A stretch of DNA of 9,935 bases. It comes from an uncultured bacterium. Its GTDB lineage: Bacteria; Patescibacteriota; Minisyncoccia; Phycocordibacterales; CAIZLB01. Location: contig CAJBHC010000073.1 in NCBI GenBank assembly GCA_903952785.1, positions 1 to 9,935 on the forward strand, written 5' to 3'. The notes beneath the pieces were generated by a model that worked only from the letters and a program-made list of their open reading frames with translations, had not been told where the DNA came from and ran no database searches. A program made the translations under genes and the position numbers. Within the stretch, counting starts at the first letter, position 1. Each line of letters begins with the position of its first letter. Shown piece by piece: positions 4,975 through 9,935 of the stretch.

Positions 4975-7446
4975 CTATAAACAAATCAGCGACGCCAACC
5001 CATCTCCCTCTCGTAATTTCATAATCCTAACTCCTTGAGTATCGCGTCCAAGAGTTGGAACTTCTTTCAAATCACATCTGATAACTTGACTCTTCTTTGA
5101 GATTGCAACAAGCTCTTCAAGCTCAGCAGTTAATATTCTTGCTGAAATCAAATCTCCCGTCTTTGGAGTCACCTTCACGGTCTTGATTCCAGATCCACCA
5201 CGCCCTTGAATCTTGTATTCCTTGATTGGAGTTTTCTTTCCATAACCATTTGATGACATGACCATCACTGTCGCGTCAGTTACATCCTTTGCAATAGTAT
5301 CAGCTCCAACCACACTCACATCCTTATCCAATTTCATAACTCTAACTCCCCCAGCGGAGCGACCCATCTCTCTAACATCACCTTCATCAAATCTGATTGA
5401 TTGTCCATCAGAAGCTACAACCATTACAGAATCTTTCTTCTCAACAAATGATGCGGAAACCAATTCATCTTGCGGATCAAGTCTGATTGCAATAATTCCA
5501 CTTCTTCTAACATCCAGGAAGCTCTCAACAGAAACCTTCTTTCCAGTTCCCTGCTTTGTAACCAAGAACAAACTCAGACTATCTCCCTTCTTAATTTGTT
5601 TTGGCATTGGTAGAACTGAAGTCACCTTCTCACTATCAGAAAGAGACAAGAAGTTCATAATGGACTTTCCTCGAGTAGCGCGCTTTCCTTCTGGAATATC
5701 ATACATCTTAATTTGATACGCCTTACCTTTATCGGTAAAGAACAACAAATCACTGTGAGTTGTAGTTGTTATGAGGTGAGTTATAAAGTCCTCCTCCTTA
5801 GTGTCTAGATCAACAACACCAACACCGCCTCTCTTTTGCTTTCTATATTCATCAGGATCAGTTCTCTTAATGTATCCGCCCGATGTAAGAACAAGCACAC
5901 TCTCCTCATCTGGAATAACATCTTCAATACAGAAATTCTTTGCAGCGTGCTTTATAATCTTTGTTCTTCTATTATCACCAAATCGCTCCTTAATATCAGC
6001 AAGCTCATCCTTAATAATTGTCAAAACTCTCTTAGGATTCTTTAAAATATCTTCACATTCTTTGATGAAAGCTTGAACCGCCTTTAATTCATCTTCAATC
6101 TTCTTCCTCTCAAGTCCAGCAAGCTTCTGCAATTTCATTTCAAGAATTGCGGTAGTTTGTCTATCGGAGAATTTAAACTCCTTCATCAAATTAGCATGAG
6201 CAGTTGGAGTGTCTTTTGATGCTTTAATAGTTTTAATAATTGCATCGATATGATCCAACGCCTTCTTCAAACCTAGCAAAATATGCTCACGGTCTTGCGC
6301 TTCTTTCAAATCAAACTCTGTTCTTCTTTTGATAACTTCCTTTCTGTGTTTGATAAATTCTTCAAGACAAGATTTCAGAGATAGAGTCTGCGGTACGCCA
6401 TCAACAAGTGCAACCATGTTGTAGTGGAAAGTTGCTTCAAGCTGAGTGTGTTTATATAGGAAGTTTAAAATATTCTGAGGATAACTTCCACTCTTAAGTT
6501 CAATTACAATTCTAATATCTTTTGTTGATTCATCACGCAAATCCTTAATTCCTTCAATTTTTTTCTCACGATACAAATCTGCTATTGCTTCAAGTAGGGT
6601 TGATTTATTAACTCTGTATGGAATTGAAGTAATTATAATCTTAGATTGTCCAGCTTTTTCTTCAATAATTTCAGCCTCACCTCTGACAACCACTCCGCCT
6701 CTTCCGTGAATTAAAGCTGCTACAATATCTTTTTCATTGTACGCTACACCTCCGAGTGGAAAGTCAGGCCCCTTAACAAACTGAAGTAAATCTTCCGATG
6801 AAGCATCAGGATCACCGATCAAATGAGTTGTGGCATCAACAATCTCTCTCAAGTTGTGAGGAGGAAAGTTTGTTGCCATACCAACGGCAATACCAAGTAC
6901 GCCATTCAAAAGCAAGTTAGGAACTGCGGTTGGCAAGACCGTAGGTTCTTTACTTGTTCCATCATAATTAGGTACAAAGTTAACAGTTTGCTTTCCAATG
7001 TCCCTTAGCAACTCAGAAGAGAGTCTGGACATCTTTGCTTCAGTATAACGCTGAGCAGCTGGAGGATCACCATCGACTGTTCCAAAGTTACCTTGTCCAA
7101 TCACCAGCGGATATCTCATTGAAAAATCCTGCGCCATGTTAACCATGGACATATAAATAGCAACGTCTCCGTGTGGGTGAAAATTTCCCATCACGTCTCC
7201 AACTACTTTAGCTGACTTAACGGTCTTGGAAGATGCAGTGAGACGCATTCCGTTCATGGCATAAAGAATTCTACGATGCACTGGCTTAAGACCATCTCTA
7301 ATATCAGGAAGAGCACGATCCGTAATAACAGACATGGCATAGTCAATGTATGACTTCCTCATTTCCTGTGTCAGATTTCTATCTTGTATTTTGTCAGAAT
7401 TATCTGCGATAACTTCTACAACTGCGGTTTCTATCTTTTTTGCCAT
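4975..7446 (-). CDS. gyrA: DNA gyrase subunit A
   Basis: This 823-residue protein is the breakage-reunion subunit of DNA gyrase, which works with GyrB to introduce negative supercoils using ATP. The N-terminal winged-helix/tower region carries DIRDGLKPVHRRILYAM (48-64), the HPHGD block (90-94) and the active-site tyrosine Tyr134 in AAQRYTE. IGQGNFGTVDGD and the GIAVGMATNFPPHNL segment follow. The C-terminal beta-pinwheel begins near 510, with the GyrA-box-like QKRGGVG at 537-543, which favours gyrase over ParC. Length is close to the family norm (E. coli GyrA is 875) without a long acidic tail. Positions equal to E. coli Ser83 and Asp87 are Val95 and Met99. ATG at 7446 follows a purine-rich AAGAAAAAAGAAAA stretch. 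It lies 29 nt below the small membrane protein gene. No gyrB is in the window. Confidence 0.97.
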   Translation of the reverse strand: MAKKIETAVVEVIADNSDKIQDRNLTQEMRKSYIDYAMSVITDRALPDIRDGLKPVHRRILYAMNGMRLTASSKTVKSAKVVGDVMGNFHPHGDVAIYMSMVNMAQDFSMRYPLVIGQGNFGTVDGDPPAAQRYTEAKMSRLSSELLRDIGKQTVNFVPNYDGTSKEPTVLPTAVPNLLLNGVLGIAVGMATNFPPHNLREIVDATTHLIGDPDASSEDLLQFVKGPDFPLGGVAYNEKDIVAALIHGRGGVVVRGEAEIIEEKAGQSKIIITSIPYRVNKSTLLEAIADLYREKKIEGIKDLRDESTKDIRIVIELKSGSYPQNILNFLYKHTQLEATFHYNMVALVDGVPQTLSLKSCLEEFIKHRKEVIKRRTEFDLKEAQDREHILLGLKKALDHIDAIIKTIKASKDTPTAHANLMKEFKFSDRQTTAILEMKLQKLAGLERKKIEDELKAVQAFIKECEDILKNPKRVLTIIKDELADIKERFGDNRRTKIIKHAAKNFCIEDVIPDEESVLVLTSGGYIKRTDPDEYRKQKRGGVGVVDLDTKEEDFITHLITTTTHSDLLFFTDKGKAYQIKMYDIPEGKRATRGKSIMNFLSLSDSEKVTSVLPMPKQIKKGDSLSLFLVTKQGTGKKVSVESFLDVRRSGIIAIRLDPQDELVSASFVEKKDSVMVVASDGQSIRFDEGDVREMGRSAGGVRVMKLDKDVSVVGADTIAKDVTDATVMVMSSNGYGKKTPIKEYKIQGRGGSGIKTVKVTPKTGDLISARILTAELEELVAISKKSQVIRCDLKEVPTLGRDTQGVRIMKLREGDGLASLICL

Positions 7447-7475
7447 TTTTCTTTTTTCTTATTAAAAATTTGTAA

Positions 7476-7988
7476 TTAATTTTCTGTTCCCACTCCTGCC
7501 CCAGCTCCAATATTTGCACCGGCGTCAGCACCCGCCTCTTCTGGCGTAATCGGATTACTTAATGAATCAAGATTGTTATCCACCGCCTCCGCTTCAATTG
7601 TCACACCACTTGATGTAGTTGTGGAATAAACGGTGCCGTCAGCAGAACCAGCTCCAGTATTTTGTGATAGTCCCAATGTACCATTATCATATTTAACTTC
7701 ATACTGTCCTCCCATAAATTTTTTCTGTGTCAAACCTTTTATTGAATCGAAGAATGAACCAAATATATTTCCAGCCTCCTGCTTCACAACGCCAGCTGGA
7801 CTTAAATCTCCATCAACCGCAGTTGCGACAGAGGCACTGTTATCAACTGTATTTAAGTTTGGAATAAACCATGAAAAAACCCACAGACCTCCAATAACAC
7901 CAGTAAATAAAATAGATGCAGTAAAGGCATACAATACTCTATAATTTTCTGATTTTTGTCTTACGTTGTCAAAATGTTTAGATAGCAT
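7476..7988 (-). CDS. Small single-pass membrane protein of unknown function
   Basis: I do not recognise this 170-residue protein. A basic N-terminus (MLSKHFDNVRQKSENYR) precedes one membrane helix, about residues 18-42. A polar domain of about 125 residues follows and probably faces outward. Its end is low-complexity, rich in Ala, Gly and Glu (AGADAGANIGAGAGVGTEN), with no cysteine. The segment FDSIKGLTQKKFMGGQYEVKY near 80-100 is the only part that looks folded. It could be a tethered envelope protein; nothing shows an enzymatic role. It sits 29 nt upstream of gyrA and may be co-transcribed with it. A TATAAA box lies 9 nt before its ATG (minus strand, 8003-7998), with no -35 box and no Shine-Dalgarno sequence. 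Confidence 0.75.
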   Translation of the reverse strand: MLSKHFDNVRQKSENYRVLYAFTASILFTGVIGGLWVFSWFIPNLNTVDNSASVATAVDGDLSPAGVVKQEAGNIFGSFFDSIKGLTQKKFMGGQYEVKYDNGTLGLSQNTGAGSADGTVYSTTTSSGVTIEAEAVDNNLDSLSNPITPEEAGADAGANIGAGAGVGTEN

Positions 7989-8040
7989 GATTTTATTTTT
8001 ATAATTTTATACTTTTATTTATCTTCGTCTAATCTCCTGC

Positions 8041-8082
8041 CCAAATCATTTGATTTGGACTCGATTTTTACGCTTAAAAATC
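8041..8082. other. Two tandem inverted repeats between the MBL gene and the membrane-protein gene
   Basis: The first dyad is GATTTTTA-CGCT-TAAAAATC (8063-8082), eight pairs around four bases. It begins 2 nt after the MBL stop codon. The second is CCAAATCA-TT-TGATTTGG (8041-8058), eight pairs around two bases. Neither is followed by a T-run on the minus strand, so classical termination is doubtful. They could be mRNA 3'-end stabilisers, a weak terminator pair, or operators for the downstream gene. Confidence 0.45.
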
Positions 8083-8084
8083 TC

Positions 8085-8726
8085 TTACTGCTGTGGTAAT
8101 AAAACTATTATATCACCATTTTTACCATCAAGGTCTTTTTTCTTGATTGTTAATTTATCCACCGGCTCACTATGATCTCCTGCCTCCTTTAGGAACGCAA
8201 CAAGTGACTCATCTTTTTTACTATCAAAATGAATCGGAATAATAATTTTAGGCTCCATGTTCATTGCTAGCTTGTATGCTGTCTTTGCATCAAGCACACC
8301 ATTTCCACCAATTGGGAGAAAAAGAATGTCTACTGAGTCAATCGCATCAGCCGTATCCTTTGGAAGCGGACCGTCTTGCGCACCAAGGTACAGCATATTA
8401 ATACCTTCAACAGTCAGAGCGTAGATGGTATTGATAAGCTTAGGATCATCCTTATCAATATCATACGATGACTCCCCTGCTAGGCCTTTGATAAAGATAC
8501 TATTTACTTCATATTCTCCAGGACCAGAAACAACAAACGGCTTCTTGTCTCCATAGACCATTTCAGCTCCCCCACACATGTCCTCATGTGGCAAAGTTTC
8601 AAGAGCAATATCAGCTCCAAATTTATTAATCTTGTACGATGAAGTTTTTGCTGGCGGATTAAAGGCCAACACCAAATCCCCATACTGAATCTTAACAGCC
8701 TCACGGCCCAAATACGTAATAATCAT
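8085..8726 (-). CDS. Metallo-beta-lactamase-fold protein (Lactamase_B_3/UlaG-like), degenerate metal site
   Basis: From ATG at 8726 the protein has 213 residues. It begins MIITYLGREAVKI, the typical opening of UlaG-like/UPF0173-type metallo-hydrolases. GADIALET (37-44), GPGEYEV (68-74), the LYLGAQDG strand (112-119), VDILFLPIGG (132-141) and IIIPIHFDS (161-169) follow in family order. The fold usually binds two metals through HxHxDH. Here that place reads LPHEDM, with one histidine, and the usual LGD aspartate is Ala. The D-P after strand two is N-P. The enzyme may have lost classical hydrolase activity. An upstream ATG at 8783 adds 19 residues but would enclose the promoter, so I reject it. 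The -35/-10 pair predicts a leaderless mRNA. It probably leads the unit that runs on to gyrA. Confidence 0.85.
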   Translation of the reverse strand: MIITYLGREAVKIQYGDLVLAFNPPAKTSSYKINKFGADIALETLPHEDMCGGAEMVYGDKKPFVVSGPGEYEVNSIFIKGLAGESSYDIDKDDPKLINTIYALTVEGINMLYLGAQDGPLPKDTADAIDSVDILFLPIGGNGVLDAKTAYKLAMNMEPKIIIPIHFDSKKDESLVAFLKEAGDHSEPVDKLTIKKKDLDGKNGDIIVLLPQQ

Positions 8727-8732
8727 GGGGAT

Positions 8733-8761
8733 ATTATACACTATTTTAAATTCTTTGTTTA
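8733..8761 (-). promoter_or_regulatory. Sigma-70-type promoter of the MBL gene
   Basis: The minus strand carries TAAACA (8761-8756, four of six -35 matches), a 17-nt spacer and a perfect TATAAT (8738-8733). Six nucleotides follow before the ATG at 8726, so transcription would begin at about the start codon. This supports 8726 over the upstream ATG at 8783. Confidence 0.6.
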
Positions 8762-8830
8762 GCCCCACCCTCCTTTTAGACATGAAAATATAGGGGTGTA
8801 AAGTTGGAGGTTACAGATCGTTCGTGCAAG

Positions 8831-8858
8831 TTGCAATTTTATAAAATAGGCATAAAAT
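8831..8858 (+). promoter_or_regulatory. Putative promoter of the divergent plus-strand gene
   Basis: TTGCAA (8831-8836) and TAAAAT (8853-8858) are separated by 16 nt, and the ATG follows 10 nt later. The predicted leader is about three bases. The -35 box overlaps a dyad, TGCAA-G-TTGCA (8825-8835), which could be an operator. No Shine-Dalgarno sequence precedes the ATG. Confidence 0.45.
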
Positions 8859-8868
8859 TGTTTCCAAT

Positions 8869-9141
8869 ATGAGCGCAAATAATTACATAAAAATAGAAGA
8901 GACTTCTGCGGACAAATTTAGGGTTGCAGAAAAAGACTATGAGACTGACTCGGATATATGTCACCTAGGCGATTTTGATTTACTCAAAACGGCAATTAAA
9001 GAAGCTGAAGATTATATGGCAGACATAGAGAATGAAGTCGAGTATGGGATACGATTTTCTCTGATTGATAATAAGGCTGATAGCAAAGATTTTGATGCAC
9101 AGAATATTAAGAAGGAAAATGCAGAGAATGAAAGGGATTGA
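8869..9141 (+). CDS. Small conserved-type hypothetical protein
   Basis: The 90-residue product begins MSANNYIKIEETSADKFRVAEKDYETDSD and is strongly acidic. It contains HLGDFDLLKTAIKEAEDYM (32-50) and then VEYGIRFSLID (57-67). The alternation suggests a small alpha/beta domain of two strands, a helix and a strand, with a charged disordered tail from about residue 68. I believe short proteins of this shape, with NYIKI near the start and EYGI-F near the end, recur in CPR genomes, but that is from memory. No function can be given. It has no signal peptide, membrane helix or cysteine-rich motif beyond one Cys. It is the only clear plus-strand gene here and is divergent from the MBL gene. Its TGA stop overlaps the start of a small ORF. 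Confidence 0.75.
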   Translation: MSANNYIKIEETSADKFRVAEKDYETDSDICHLGDFDLLKTAIKEAEDYMADIENEVEYGIRFSLIDNKADSKDFDAQNIKKENAENERD

Positions 9142-9226
9142 CAAAAGGTGGCTTATAGAAAAGATAGGATTTATCGATAAAAAAAGTTTGAGGAATATAA
9201 GAAAAAATGCCAGAAGTTTATTCTGA
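9128..9226 (+). CDS. Possible 32-residue basic small protein overlapping the previous gene
   Basis: ATG at 9128 opens a frame of 32 codons ending in TGA at 9224-9226. The product begins MKGIDKRWLIEKIGFIDKK and holds ten Lys/Arg against three acidic residues, with a short amphipathic look. It overlaps the last 14 nt of the upstream gene in another frame, a layout typical of translational coupling. Its stop falls inside the terminator stem at 9203-9233, so the hairpin would lie within its coding end. No good Shine-Dalgarno sequence is seen, only purine-rich GCAGAGA. It could be a real small protein or chance; composition alone does not settle it. Confidence 0.3.
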   Translation: MKGIDKRWLIEKIGFIDKKSLRNIRKNARSLF

Positions 9227-9233
9227 CATTTTT
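9203..9233 (+). terminator. Intrinsic terminator hairpin, possibly bidirectional
   Basis: AAAAATGCCAGAA (9203-9215) faces TTCTGACATTTTT (9221-9233) across the loop GTTTA. Thirteen positions pair with one C/A mismatch on the plus strand. On the minus strand the same position is a G-U wobble, making the stem continuous. A-tracts and T-tracts at the base give a T-run on either strand. It lies 61 nt after the stop of the 8869-9141 gene and also downstream of the minus-strand gene at 9454. Confidence 0.7.
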
Positions 9234-9453
9234 CTACTTGTTCTCCTCCCTGCGGAGGTAAGGCCTAGGCCACTTGTATCTATACAATAGCAAATTGGCT
9301 AAATAAAATCAATAAAAGCAAACTAAAATCAGCTGGCCCTACTACACGAAGTTAGAACTCTTTTGATGCAAGGGAAGATGGTGTTTTATTACCACACCCT
9401 CCGATACACTGTTTAGCCTCTAACTCAATTTATAAATAATCAGTTCTCTCGCC
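9234..9453. other. Non-coding stretch with GC-rich dyads
   Basis: No frame worth calling crosses this stretch. At its left end are CCTCC-CTGC-GGAGG (9245-9258, five pairs) and the perfect palindrome GGCCTAGGCC (9262-9271). Further right, AGTTAGA (about 9350) and TCTAACT (about 9420) could pair as a long-range stem enclosing about 60 nt. I looked for a tRNA (no T-loop GGTTCGA-type motif), repeats and a CRISPR array and found none. It separates convergent genes, so it is mainly 3' sequence. The GC-rich dyads may belong to an intergenic repeat family. Confidence 0.4.
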
Positions 9454-9780
9454 TTAATCAGTTGTAGGTATTTTATGAAGAGGAACAGATTTAATATGAT
9501 CGAGGCCTTTTTTTACACCAAGAATGAAATCGTCTACTTCTTCTTGACCATCACCTTCAGCAGGAAAATTAATGTCCAAAACACCGCCATCTTCATCCTC
9601 ATAAGGGTATTTGACTTCAATTCTAACACGACCAGTTTCAGATCCGCTTAATTCCAAATTAAAATTCATTCCGAGAGCAGGTGAACTTCCTTTACTTCCA
9701 CTTCTTTTGCTGATATTTGGAGCCTCGTATTCATTCAGCTCATCTCTTTCTATAAAAATTATGGAAGATTTATTACTCAA
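9454..9780 (-). CDS. Unrecognised small acidic protein, start uncertain
   Basis: I do not recognise this protein. The part that looks genuine runs from a TTG at 9780 to TAA at 9456-9454, 108 residues. A short strand-like opening (SSIIFIERDELNEYEAP) is followed by a Ser/Gly-rich linker (SKRSGSKGSS). An acidic beta-rich region comes next (MNFNLELSGSETGRVRIEV, then YPYEDEDGGVLDINFP), with a final helix-like EEVDDFILGVKKGLDHIK. The frame stays open upstream through GTG at 9921 to the right edge. Those residues contain a perfect 10-bp hairpin and read poorly as protein, so I prefer a start near 9780; ATG at 9882 is another option. No signal peptide or known catalytic motif is seen. A role beside the nearby plus-strand gene cannot be claimed. 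Confidence 0.55.
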   Translation of the reverse strand: MSNKSSIIFIERDELNEYEAPNISKRSGSKGSSPALGMNFNLELSGSETGRVRIEVKYPYEDEDGGVLDINFPAEGDGQEEVDDFILGVKKGLDHIKSVPLHKIPTTD

Positions 9781-9803
9781 AACTTCGATATTTTCAGTGC
9801 AGA

Positions 9804-9827
9804 GCCGATTTTCAGCAGAAAATCGGC
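9804..9827. repeat. Perfect 10-bp inverted repeat upstream of the 9454 gene
   Basis: GCCGATTTTC and GAAAATCGGC flank the four-base loop AGCA (plus strand). The half-motif ATTTTCAG-CAGA also occurs just to the left (about 9790-9803), giving an imperfect direct repeat. There is no T-run of terminator type after it on either strand. It probably lies in the leader or the intergenic space before the 9454 gene, acting as an mRNA structure or operator. Confidence 0.5.
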
Positions 9828-9935
9828 GTTTCCTCAGGAGACCTGTATTCCGTGCGGGGTATTGTATTTTCCCCAAAAACATGCATAATAACCAAGTCAG
9901 ATTATTAGCAATTCCAAGCACTGTAACCCCTGCCG

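Noticed and set aside
5258..5716. Long plus-strand open frame within gyrA
   Set aside because: It is antisense to a confidently identified gyrA, and its Ser/Thr/Leu-rich product is typical of a shadow frame.
8727..8783. 19-residue N-terminal extension of the MBL protein from an upstream ATG
   Set aside because: The extension is basic and unlike the family, which starts MIITYLG. It would also contain the -35/-10 promoter pair. The internal AAGGAGG there has no start codon at a usable distance.
9340..9430. Possible tRNA-like fold
   Set aside because: No T-loop motif, anticodon stem or acceptor pairing could be assembled; only a 7-bp long-range match is present.

Overview
The window looks like chromosomal DNA of a Patescibacteria/CPR bacterium, most likely Parcubacteria-like. 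This is inferred from the AT-rich composition, the short tightly packed genes, a run of small VirB2/TrbC-like (T4SS_pilin-type) membrane proteins, and small conserved-looking proteins that match no classical metabolic family. TAA, TAG and probably TGA all act as stops, so nothing suggests a recoded TGA.

Layout: almost everything lies on the minus strand. Reading in the direction of transcription (right to left), the first unit is a degenerate metallo-beta-lactamase-fold protein (8085-8726), a small single-pass membrane protein (7476-7988), gyrase subunit A (4975-7446) and an HNH-nuclease-like gene (4055-4909). It ends at a very strong GC-rich hairpin terminator (3996-4031). The second unit starts with a SAM methyltransferase (3386-3919) and a membrane-anchored solute-binding protein (2038-3369). 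It continues into five successive small pilin-like proteins (2027 down to the left edge, where the fifth is cut). On the right, a divergent plus-strand gene (8869-9141) is followed by a possible overlapping 32-residue ORF and a terminator hairpin. After a non-coding stretch comes an unrecognised minus-strand gene (9454-~9780).

Functionally, the left half suggests an envelope-associated assembly: two signal-peptide-bearing pilin-like proteins with a cysteine pair each, three shorter ones without a signal peptide, and an anchored periplasmic-binding-type protein with no ABC permease or ATPase beside it. No VirB4, VirB6 or pilus motor gene lies in the window, so the machine served by the pilins cannot be named. 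The centre is housekeeping (GyrA). It is interrupted by an HNH gene whose base composition is clearly richer in GC than its neighbours.

A recurring regulatory theme is a TATAAT-like -10 box placed 6-10 nt before the start codon, with no Shine-Dalgarno sequence. This predicts leaderless or near-leaderless mRNAs for several genes. Tandem hairpins precede or follow several genes (289-330, 8041-8082). No tRNA, rRNA, CRISPR array or insertion sequence was found.
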